This document shows positions 1 to 6,506 of a stretch of DNA of 6,513 nucleotides, one piece after another. Origin of the DNA: Bacteroidota bacterium (GTDB lineage: Bacteria > Bacteroidota > Bacteroidia > Cytophagales > Cyclobacteriaceae); the NCBI GenBank assembly GCA_003242315.1, contig QGUY01000224.1, positions 1 through 6,513 on the forward strand. The letters are read 5' to 3'. The notes beneath the pieces are model-generated. The model did not search any database. It saw nothing but the letters and a program-made list of their open reading frames with translations, and was not told the DNA's origin. Position 1 is the first letter of the stretch. Each line of letters opens with the position of its first letter. The translations under genes were made by a program, and so were the position numbers.

Positions 1-204
1 TTGCTGTCCACTGAGGGCAAAGGTTGCGTACAGCTTGGCAAGACCTTGTTTGTAAGCTTCCGGACTGTCATATACGTCCGCGGAGGTCTTAACCGTCTTT
101 CCAAGAGTTTGCGGATCCAGATCGTTAAAGCAGGAGGTCGCGGTAAACGAAAAGGCAGCGACCATTGCTATTGCATATATTCTTGAGTTCATAAGCATTC
201 TCAT
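1..204 (-). CDS. SusD/RagB-family surface glycan-binding lipoprotein, N-terminal 68 codons (3' end beyond window)
   Basis: Reading from ATG at 204 down to base 1 gives an uninterrupted frame of 68 codons that runs off the window. It begins with a lipoprotein signal peptide: basic start, hydrophobic stretch to about residue 21, and lipobox ATSC with the lipidated cysteine at residue 25. The mature start FNDLDPQTLG is acidic, as expected for a surface-exported Bacteroidota lipoprotein. Residues 54-68 (YKQGLAKLYATFALSGQQ region) match the first helix of the SusD fold. SusD proteins cap the SusC barrel outside the cell and bind the glycan. The stop of the upstream transporter is only 8 bp away, so the two should be co-transcribed. 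Two other in-frame ATGs (198, 192) would shorten the signal peptide by 2 or 4 residues. I prefer 204 because an A-rich stretch precedes it and no Shine-Dalgarno is present. The family is secure; the ligand is unknown. Confidence 0.9.
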   Translation of the reverse strand, partial: MRMLMNSRIYAIAMVAAFSFTATSCFNDLDPQTLGKTVKTSADVYDSPEAYKQGLAKLYATFALSGQQ

Positions 205-212
205 TTTTACGG

Positions 213-3200
213 TTAGTAGGTCAGGTTAATGCCAAGAACGAAGTTGCGCGAGCGCGGATAGATGTTGTTGTCGATACCTGGATCAAATCCATTGTTTACC
301 TCAGGATCGATGCCGGTGTAGTCCGTGATCGTAAATGCGTTCTGCACGGTTAGGCTGAACCTCGCCTTAAACCGTTCTCCCGGAGAGACCGTGTAACCCA
401 GACTGATGTTGTCCATCTTGAAGAAGGAAGCATCTTCTACGTAAATGTCTGACCAGTATTGCGGGTTGATAAACTGCGTGTTCAGGATGCTGGGCGAGAT
501 GTTGTTGAAAAAGCCCGTGTTGATGTACAAAGCGGAGTACGTTGTACCGGACGCCCTATTGTTGTACACGTAGTTGCCCAGGCTCACGCGACCCGCGAGA
601 AACAGATCGAAGTTTTTGTAGCGTAGGCTGGTGTTGATACCCATGAGGTAATCGGGATAGGGGGAATGTTTGTGGTATTTGTTGCGTCCGTTGCTGGCGA
701 CATTACCCCCGCTGCCTGAACGATCGACATAGAGGCCTTCAATGGGCATTCCGTCCTGATCAAACACCTGCTGGAAGACGTAGAATGCATTTGCAGGGTG
801 GCCTACTGTATGAATCTGCACGGTATTGCCTACACCTCCGGATATTCCTCCTACTGCTACACCTTCATAGTTGGGATCCTGGGTGCGCAGCAGACCCGTG
901 ATTTCATTTTGATTGTGGGTGAAGTTGAATCCAACATTCCAGGAAAGATCATTTTTCTCGATCACGCGGGCGTTGATCGTGACTTCAACACCTTTGTTTT
1001 CCAGCGACCCTACGTTGGTCCACAGGAAGTTCGAGAAGTTGCTTCCGGCTGCTACCTGGATGTTGTTCAGCAGGTCTTCGGTTTCGCGTTTGTATACGTC
1101 TATTGTCGCAGTGATTCGGTCCCTAAGGAAACCAAAGTCAAGCCCGATATTGTACGTTGTGGTTTCCTCCCACTTGATGTTGCCGTCATAGGCGTTGGGA
1201 CGAAGCGTGTTGTAGAACGTATTGCCGAACTGATACCGCGCCGTGTTGGTGCTGATCTGATAGACCGGAAGGTACGGATACGAACTATTGGGGCTACCCG
1301 GAATGGTAATATTCTGTTGTCCCGTAATACCATAGCCGAGACGCAGTTTCAGGTTTGACAGAACGTCTTTAGTTGGTGCCATGAAGCGCTCGTTCGCAAT
1401 GTTCCACGCAAACGCTGCGGCGGGGAAGGATCCCCAACGGTTGTCCTCAGAAAATCTGCTTGACCCGTCGGTGCGGTACGTAAGGGTCAGGAGGTAGCGG
1501 TCCTTGTAACTGTAATTGATCCTCCCGAAGAATGAAAGCAGGTAAGTCAATTCAGGAACATACTGCCGGGGTGCCGGTTGTCCGTCATCGTCGAGCTCGA
1601 AATCGTAGAACTTCGTTTTCAGTCCATTCCTGCTGAAGTTAGAGCCCCGATTTTCAAAGCTTTGATATGAGTAACCGGCGGTAGCATCGATCCTGCTTTC
1701 ACCAAGTTCCTTTGCGTAGTTCAGATAGAGATCGAAAAGCTTCGCGGTATTTTCACCTGTATAATTGATGAGCTGCCCCTCTCCTACATCCGTTGCCCAT
1801 GGCGCGATGAGGTCTGTGTTGTTTATGCCATCGCTCTCTGTATAGTCCAGTCCCGCGTTCAAATTGACCCGCAGTTCCGGAAGAAAATGAAAGCGATAGT
1901 CCACCTGAACGTTTCCGAGAAGCCGGTTCACATTAGAAGTATTGTGTGTAAGGTCGAGCAAGGCCACCGGGTTGGTCGGCGACAGGTCGATGGGATCAGA
2001 GTCCGGATCGTCGGGATCAGTTACCCATGTAAAATAGCCACCCCAGCGAGAGTTGCCGTTGTATACAGGTTGCGTGGGATCAAAGAAAACTGCAGCGCCA
2101 ACAGCTCCCGTATTGCCAAAGTTGTTCTTGGTGTTCGACGCTTTGGCGGTAACATTCACTTTAAGGTGATCGTCAAGGAACGACGGTGAGATATTCACGT
2201 TCAGCGAATGACGCTTCGAGTACGTCGTCTTCAGCGTTCCCTGTTGATCGGTATAACCATAAGACACTCTATAGGGAATAGAGTTCGCGGTCCCTGACAC
2301 TGCAATGTTGTGGTCGTGCGAAAAGGCGTCGCGGTATACTTCCCGCTGCCAGTCGGTGTTAGCTGTACCCAGGCGTTCCAGCGCAGACGTGTTAAGTCCG
2401 CTAACCGTGCCGGCCTCCACCAATTCGGTTATGAGTTCGCGGTACTCATCGCCCGAGAGCACATCGAAAAAGTCGATGGGCTTGCTCAGCGATACGTTAC
2501 CGTTATAGCTTACCTGCATGCCGCCTTCCTTGCCCTTCTTCGTGGTGATGATGATGACACCGTTGGACGCACGCGATCCATAGATAGCGGTAGCGGAAGC
2601 GTCTTTGAGGACGGTAAACGATTCAATGTCGTTGGGATTGATGGAGGCGAGTGCGTTTGATGCCCCTCCGATCACCTTGTTATCTACAGGAAAGCCGTCG
2701 ATAACAATGAGCGGATCGTTGGATGCGCTCAGCGAAGAGCCGCCACGAATCCGGATAGTGGCATTGGCTCCCGGAGCTCCACTGTTGGTCGTCACCTGTA
2801 CACCGGCCACTTTTCCCACGAGGAGGTCTTGCGGTGATGTAAGGACGCCCTTGTTGAAATCGCGGGAACTGATGGCTGTTACAGACCCGGTAAGGTCTTC
2901 TTTCTTTACTTCCCCATAGCCAACCACGACCACCTCATCGAGCTGCCGCGCGTCGATTTGCATGGCGACGTTGACGGTAGTGCGGCCGTCAACCGCCACT
3001 TCCTGCGTCTGGAATCCGACGAAGGAATACACCAGAACTGCGTCCGGGGATACGGTAATCGAATAGTTTCCATTGGCGTCGGTCAGCGACCCGTTGGAGG
3101 TTCCTCTTTCAAGGATGTTTACCCCCGGAAGCCCTGAACCATCGGAGCCGTCGGTCACTCTTCCTACCACGGTGTGCTGCCCATATGCCCCAAGGGCTGA

Positions 3201-3245
3201 AGACAACACAAGAATCGCGGTCAGGTAGCGGTAATGTCTCATCAT
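213..3245 (-). CDS. SusC/RagA-family TonB-dependent outer-membrane glycan transporter
   Basis: This complete 1010-residue protein has normal length for SusC. In order it shows a Sec signal peptide (residues 1-22, AYG before Q23), a CarboxypepD_reg-like beta-sandwich (about 24-98, ending in the VYSFVGFQTQEV type motif), and a TonB-box-like DEVVVVGYG (103-111). The plug domain (about 117-235) carries the SusC signature: LLVGKVAGVQVTTNSGAPG, IRIRGGSS, PLIVIDGFPVDN and LKDASATAIYGSRASNGVI. The C-terminal barrel ends in an aromatic residue (NFVLGINLTY), as outer-membrane barrels do. There is no N-terminal STN domain, so it should not signal to an anti-sigma factor. It imports oligosaccharides into the periplasm using TonB-ExbBD energy, with the downstream SusD as lid. 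The start is a double ATG (3245 and 3242); the first is taken. No Shine-Dalgarno is visible, which is usual in this phylum. It is probably induced by the regulator encoded upstream. The family is certain; the substrate is not. Confidence 0.96.
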   Translation of the reverse strand: MMRHYRYLTAILVLSSALGAYGQHTVVGRVTDGSDGSGLPGVNILERGTSNGSLTDANGNYSITVSPDAVLVYSFVGFQTQEVAVDGRTTVNVAMQIDARQLDEVVVVGYGEVKKEDLTGSVTAISSRDFNKGVLTSPQDLLVGKVAGVQVTTNSGAPGANATIRIRGGSSLSASNDPLIVIDGFPVDNKVIGGASNALASINPNDIESFTVLKDASATAIYGSRASNGVIIITTKKGKEGGMQVSYNGNVSLSKPIDFFDVLSGDEYRELITELVEAGTVSGLNTSALERLGTANTDWQREVYRDAFSHDHNIAVSGTANSIPYRVSYGYTDQQGTLKTTYSKRHSLNVNISPSFLDDHLKVNVTAKASNTKNNFGNTGAVGAAVFFDPTQPVYNGNSRWGGYFTWVTDPDDPDSDPIDLSPTNPVALLDLTHNTSNVNRLLGNVQVDYRFHFLPELRVNLNAGLDYTESDGINNTDLIAPWATDVGEGQLINYTGENTAKLFDLYLNYAKELGESRIDATAGYSYQSFENRGSNFSRNGLKTKFYDFELDDDGQPAPRQYVPELTYLLSFFGRINYSYKDRYLLTLTYRTDGSSRFSEDNRWGSFPAAAFAWNIANERFMAPTKDVLSNLKLRLGYGITGQQNITIPGSPNSSYPYLPVYQISTNTARYQFGNTFYNTLRPNAYDGNIKWEETTTYNIGLDFGFLRDRITATIDVYKRETEDLLNNIQVAAGSNFSNFLWTNVGSLENKGVEVTINARVIEKNDLSWNVGFNFTHNQNEITGLLRTQDPNYEGVAVGGISGGVGNTVQIHTVGHPANAFYVFQQVFDQDGMPIEGLYVDRSGSGGNVASNGRNKYHKHSPYPDYLMGINTSLRYKNFDLFLAGRVSLGNYVYNNRASGTTYSALYINTGFFNNISPSILNTQFINPQYWSDIYVEDASFFKMDNISLGYTVSPGERFKARFSLTVQNAFTITDYTGIDPEVNNGFDPGIDNNIYPRSRNFVLGINLTY

Positions 3246-3288
3246 AGAAGATCAGGTTAGTTGTTTGAAAGACTGTTCTGCTGGAAAT

Positions 3289-3305
3289 CGGTCGGGAAGC
3301 GACCG
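3289..3305 (-). other. GC-rich hairpin in the presumed SusC leader
   Basis: Bases 3289-3294 (CGGTCG) and 3300-3305 (CGACCG) form a perfect 6-bp stem with a 5-base loop. In the mRNA it would sit about 45-60 bases upstream of the SusC start codon. It has no T-run, so it is not an intrinsic terminator. It could shape the leader or be chance; no function can be assigned from sequence alone. Confidence 0.35.
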
Positions 3306-3400
3306 CCGAAATCCTTTGCAGGAACGATTACAATCTGGATGGGTCAAAACCGAAAGTCAACTAACCCGCGGATACATTTTGTTAGCGCACGGCCACAAAA

Positions 3401-3433
3401 AACACATAACACACAACTTCAGAAAGCCGCAAA
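3401..3433 (-). promoter_or_regulatory. Weak candidate Bacteroidota promoter for the SusC-SusD operon
   Basis: On the minus strand TTTG (3433-3430) is followed after 21 bases by TATGTGTT (3408-3401). The established Bacteroidota pattern is TTTG near -33 and TAnnTTTG near -7. The spacing fits, but the -7 box matches only four of its six fixed bases. It would give a leader of about 150 bases and place the GGTTAACAA repeats at roughly -65 to -85, a normal activator position. No better match to the consensus was found by eye in the intergenic region. Confidence 0.2.
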
Positions 3434-3447
3434 GCAGGCGGTTTTTT
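3423..3447 (+). terminator. Intrinsic-terminator-like hairpin, U-run on the plus strand
   Basis: Stem CCGC (3427-3430) pairs with GCGG (3438-3441) around a 7-base loop and extends by a G-U pair and three A-T pairs (3423-3426 with 3442-3445). Six T follow at 3442-3447. Read on the minus strand, the same hairpin is followed only by CTTTCT, a poor U-run. It therefore looks best as a stop for plus-strand transcription, although no plus-strand gene is present. It may also act, less well, as the end of the regulator transcript. The G+C core is short, so strength is uncertain. Confidence 0.4.
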
Positions 3448-3458
3448 CGGTAAACTGG

Positions 3459-3478
3459 GGTTAACAAACGGTTAACAA
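3459..3478. repeat. Paired 9-bp direct repeat GGTTAACAA, candidate operator
   Basis: Two exact copies of GGTTAACAA lie at 3459-3467 and 3470-3478, 11 bp start to start, about one helical turn, so both would face the same side of the DNA. Each contains the palindrome GTTAAC. They lie about 215-235 bp upstream of the SusC start and upstream of the candidate promoter. That arrangement suits a site bound by two regulator subunits, plausibly the LuxR-type regulator encoded next door. The repeats are seen; the operator role is inferred. Confidence 0.45.
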
Positions 3479-3504
3479 TGGAATTTCCGGGACCACATCG
3501 AGAG

Positions 3505-3529
3505 CATAGGAAAACATAGGACACATAGC
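3505..3529. repeat. Three short CATAG repeats
   Basis: CATAGG at 3505-3510 and 3515-3520 and CATAGC at 3524-3529 recur every 9-10 bp just upstream of the paired GGTTAACAA repeats (as the transporter operon is read). They abut the heptamer tract at 3528. They are short enough to be chance or to be a degraded edge of that tract. Confidence 0.3.
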
Positions 3530-3570
3530 GATTTGTGATCTGCGGTTGGCGATTGGCGGTTGGCGAATTG
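3528..3570. repeat. Degenerate tandem heptamer repeat, consensus GCGATTG
   Basis: Six units run head to tail: GCGATTT, GTGATCT, GCGGTTG, GCGATTG, GCGGTTG and GCGAATTG. The last four also form a 14/15-bp double repeat (3542-3555 and 3556-3570). The tract ends 8 bp beyond the stop codon of the regulator. Its minus-strand reading gives peptide text of the IANRRSQIA kind. From memory, such strings appear in spurious short proteins predicted from intergenic heptamer tracts in many bacteria, so this is probably a non-coding repeat of that type. Confidence 0.6.
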
Positions 3571-3578
3571 TAGGAGAA

Positions 3579-6506
3579 CTAAATGGCCATGATGAAGCGG
3601 GTGAGGCTTTGATCCGGGGCGAGTTTGAGCTTTTTGCGGAGGCGGCTTCGCGCAACTTTGATGCTGTCATGGGAGATGCCCATGATCGAGGCGCATTCGG
3701 CGACCGTGAGATTCAAGCGTATCAAAGCACAGTGGCGCAGCTCGTGAGGCGTGAGGTCGGGATAACTAAGCTTCAGTTTCGAATAGAATCCCGAATGGAT
3801 TTGTTCGAAATACAGCGAAAAGTCCTCCCAGTCTTTGTCCAGCCGGAAACTGTCGTCTATCACCCGCAGCGTGCGGCGTATGTCCGTCAGCGCGATGCGA
3901 CCATTCTGTTTCACCATGGTTTCAAGGTGGCCTTTCAACTTCCTCAGGCTTTCATTCTTCTGAATGATGTTCAGCGCGTGGGTCGTTATCTGTTTGTTCT
4001 TGAATTCGATCTGTTCACGTAACTGCTTCTCTTTAAGCTGCATGTAGTTGAGATCCGCCTCGGCGAGGGCTTGTTGCGACCGATACACGGCCTCATTCTT
4101 GGCAATGAGTTCCTCCTTCTGCTGAATGATCTTGAGTTGCTGCTCTATGATCTCGTTTTTTTGTCGGTTTATCTCCGCCGTTCGCTCTTCCACAATACGC
4201 TGAAGGTTTCTCTTTTGACGTATCAGGTTCAGGTTGTGGATTTGAGTTGCCGCCACGACCGTCGCCAGTCCCAGGGCGACAAAAATGACCATTGCCCACC
4301 AGGTGCGATACCATGGCTTCGATATGGACACGGGGATGATCAAAGGCTCGCTCCAAAGTTTCCCTTGCTCGCGGGCGCGGACCTCGACGAAATGCGATCC
4401 TTCCTGAAAGCCAAACACGCTGAGATTACGATTGGTGGACGGTTCAGACCACGGCTGGCTGCCCCCCGCTACCCGGGTTTGATATACGATATTGGAAGCA
4501 GGATAAGCAAGCGAAATGAAGGAAGCTTCAACGGCTGAGTTGTAAGGGAACTGGCTGTCGGCCACCGACGCAACATCCATTGCTATTCCGTTTATTCGCA
4601 ACGTCTTTACCAGGGGTGTTTCAGTTCGGCGGAAAGCAATTTCGTTGACGCGAACAATCGCCAGTCCCTTCGCAGTCGCCACCAGCAAATCGCCATTCTT
4701 ATCGAAGACGAGTCCACGTTCTTCAAAAATCCGCGACGGCAGTCCGGAACTCTGATCGTAAAGAATGTACTCGTCTCCACGCGACACCAGAAGACCCTGA
4801 CCATGCGCAACATACAGGTAGCGGTGATCAATGGCCAAAGCTCTCACAGGTTCATTGGGATCCAGTCCCTCGAATACTACTTTCTCAACCACGTATTGCC
4901 CCTCCCTGCCTTTAACCATTTTCATCAGTCCTTCATCCGTTCCGAGCCACAGCGTACCCAGGGAATCGATTTGCATATCCCGAACGGTCAGGCTATCCGG
5001 TGTAGGAAAAGTGAAGCTTAGTTCAAGGGGCTCAAACGATTGCCGCGCGTTGTCCCACCGACTGACAAGTTTACTTTTGCCATTACTTGCGCAGTACATT
5101 GCCCCGTCGGGCGACTCACGTACGAGGACAGATTGGTAAAGTTCCGGAAAGAAAGTAAGCGAATCGCGGACGTCCACCCGGATCAGGCCGCGCGAGTGCC
5201 CGGTAAACCATTTGTTGCCTTGCCTGTCGCGATACAAGTCTCGGATGGCTACGTTGTTACCCTCGAGAATTCTCCTCATCTTCCTGGTATGCACATCCAG
5301 GGTGGCAACACCACCAAAGGCGTCGCCGATCCACAATCTCGATCCCTCGAGGAAAAGTCGCTCGAAATAGTTGTCATTCACTTCGAGTACGACGGAAGCC
5401 GGTGCATCCTTGCCTGTAGCGCACAACAGCTTTTCGCCGGTACTGAAATAAAGCTCTTCGGCACTCCCCAGCGTCAGCGATTCAACACGTGTTAGCCCGA
5501 CCGACTCCAATGTGGACACGACGGAAGGCTTGATGAGGCCGAGATTCTCGTCGCCTGTGATCCATAACTCCTCGCGTATGGGGTCAGCGTATATATCGAC
5601 AATGTTGACGATAGGAACATTCACAAGGTGTTCGTACGTTGGATTGGTGCGATCCAGGCTGAAGTAGTGAAGTCCGGATTCGCGCGTTCCAACAAAGACA
5701 TCCTTGTCGTTAAGAACAACCATGGACGAGATTCCCGTTAGCCGTTCGTCGAATGTCGACTCCAGTATCCGGTGATCCGAATCGATTTTCAGCGTGAGCA
5801 ATCCGTTCGCTGCGCCAACCAAAAGGCGATCTCCCTTCACGACGCAGATCGCGCGAAACTGGTGTGCCGGAACGTCCAGTTTGACGGGCACCATAATCTC
5901 CCGTTGACGATCGAACCATAACAACGGACCCTTGAACGGTGCGATCCACAAATTGCCAAAGGCATCTTCCGCAAAGCAAAAGGATCGGTGATAGTCGATA
6001 GATCGAAAGTCTTCACCCAGTTCGAACCTCCGAAAACCATTGGCATTCATTCGCACAATCGAATTGTGCTCTCCTATCCAAAGGCTTCCTTCGCGATCTT
6101 CGTAAACAGACTTGGGGTAATTAAGTGCCTGATCGAAGACAAATTCTCCGATCTGCATTGGCCTGAAATATACGCTGTCATTGCGCTGGTTGATTTCACT
6201 AAGGCCAAAATCGCTAAGCACACAGAATTGTCCATTCTTTCTCCGAATAAGCGCTTTCGTATAAACACTGGGGAGTCCCCGGTAATAGGCGTGGGTTTGA
6301 AAGCCATCATAGCGAAGCAACCCATCATCAGTGGCAATCCAGACATAGCCCTCTCGATCCTTTACAATGCTCTTGATCAGCTCGCGCGAGAGTACGTTTT
6401 CAATGCTGTGGAATTGATTATAGCGGAGTTGCGCAAAGCTCACGATCGTGAAAAGCAGCATCGCGACCACGGCCGGTACGGAGCGTATGAGCACACCCGG
6501 GTTCAT
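3579..6506 (-). CDS. Membrane-anchored one-component regulator: Reg_prop propellers, triple-Tyr-type domain, TM helix, coiled coil, LuxR-type HTH
   Basis: This 975-residue protein has a signal peptide (1-25, SFA before Q26) and a periplasmic sensor (about 26-625). The sensor is built of propeller repeats of the form D-x-x-G-x-L/V-W-I-x-T/G (residues 50-65, 137-152, 180-195, 427-443, 514-528, 602-618; diverged ones between), enough for two propellers. A triple-tyrosine-type domain follows (about 650-727), then one transmembrane helix (about 735-754) and a charged coiled coil (about 755-860). A LuxR/GerE-type helix-turn-helix closes it (LTPHELRHCALIRLNLTVAE from 918, IMGISHDSIKVARSRLRKKL ending at 960). 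No H-box, ATPase boxes or receiver occur, so it is not a hybrid two-component sensor. It likely senses a sugar in the periplasm and binds DNA from the membrane, SusR-like in logic. It lies upstream of the SusC-SusD operon on the same strand. The ATG at 6506 is supported by the signal peptide; only 7 bases precede it. Confidence 0.9.
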   Translation of the reverse strand: MNPGVLIRSVPAVVAMLLFTIVSFAQLRYNQFHSIENVLSRELIKSIVKDREGYVWIATDDGLLRYDGFQTHAYYRGLPSVYTKALIRRKNGQFCVLSDFGLSEINQRNDSVYFRPMQIGEFVFDQALNYPKSVYEDREGSLWIGEHNSIVRMNANGFRRFELGEDFRSIDYHRSFCFAEDAFGNLWIAPFKGPLLWFDRQREIMVPVKLDVPAHQFRAICVVKGDRLLVGAANGLLTLKIDSDHRILESTFDERLTGISSMVVLNDKDVFVGTRESGLHYFSLDRTNPTYEHLVNVPIVNIVDIYADPIREELWITGDENLGLIKPSVVSTLESVGLTRVESLTLGSAEELYFSTGEKLLCATGKDAPASVVLEVNDNYFERLFLEGSRLWIGDAFGGVATLDVHTRKMRRILEGNNVAIRDLYRDRQGNKWFTGHSRGLIRVDVRDSLTFFPELYQSVLVRESPDGAMYCASNGKSKLVSRWDNARQSFEPLELSFTFPTPDSLTVRDMQIDSLGTLWLGTDEGLMKMVKGREGQYVVEKVVFEGLDPNEPVRALAIDHRYLYVAHGQGLLVSRGDEYILYDQSSGLPSRIFEERGLVFDKNGDLLVATAKGLAIVRVNEIAFRRTETPLVKTLRINGIAMDVASVADSQFPYNSAVEASFISLAYPASNIVYQTRVAGGSQPWSEPSTNRNLSVFGFQEGSHFVEVRAREQGKLWSEPLIIPVSISKPWYRTWWAMVIFVALGLATVVAATQIHNLNLIRQKRNLQRIVEERTAEINRQKNEIIEQQLKIIQQKEELIAKNEAVYRSQQALAEADLNYMQLKEKQLREQIEFKNKQITTHALNIIQKNESLRKLKGHLETMVKQNGRIALTDIRRTLRVIDDSFRLDKDWEDFSLYFEQIHSGFYSKLKLSYPDLTPHELRHCALIRLNLTVAECASIMGISHDSIKVARSRLRKKLKLAPDQSLTRFIMAI

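Larger units (their letters stand above)
3246..3578. other. Intergenic region between the regulator and the SusC gene, likely control region of the transport operon
   Basis: These 333 bp separate two genes that run in the same direction, which is long for an operon gap and suggests that the transporter operon has its own promoter. From the regulator side towards the SusC start it holds a heptamer repeat tract (3528-3570), three CATAG units (3505-3529), paired GGTTAACAA repeats (3459-3478), a hairpin with a T-run on the plus strand (3423-3447), a weak promoter-like element (3401-3433) and a GC hairpin (3289-3305). I see no convincing gene in it. Short frames on either strand have no recognisable protein character. 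Confidence 0.7.

Noticed and set aside
798..1358. 186-codon plus-strand open frame opposite the SusC gene
   Set aside because: It lies entirely within the clearly real SusC coding sequence, has no recognisable domain, and looks like a by-product of the opposite strand's codon pattern.
213..3245. SusC as a FecA-type transducer working with a sigma/anti-sigma pair
   Set aside because: The mature protein starts directly with the CarboxypepD_reg-like domain; no STN signalling domain is present and no sigma or FecR-like gene is in the window.
3361..3385. CTAAC / GTTAG inverted repeat in the SusC leader
   Set aside because: A 5-bp stem with a 15-base loop is too weak and too likely by chance to list as a feature.
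3261..3464. Two short plus-strand frames (67 and 62 codons) in the intergenic region
   Set aside because: They overlap each other in different frames, show low-complexity basic composition and no domain, and cover the likely control region.
3461..3670. 69-codon minus-strand frame spanning the end of the regulator and the intergenic region
   Set aside because: It overlaps the regulator's HTH in another frame, and its IANRRSQIA stretch comes from the heptamer repeat tract, a known way to obtain spurious small proteins.
3579..6506. Regulator as a hybrid two-component (HTCS) protein
   Set aside because: The sensor half fits, but there is no phospho-acceptor H-box, no ATPase N/G boxes, no receiver aspartate and no AraC-type HTH.
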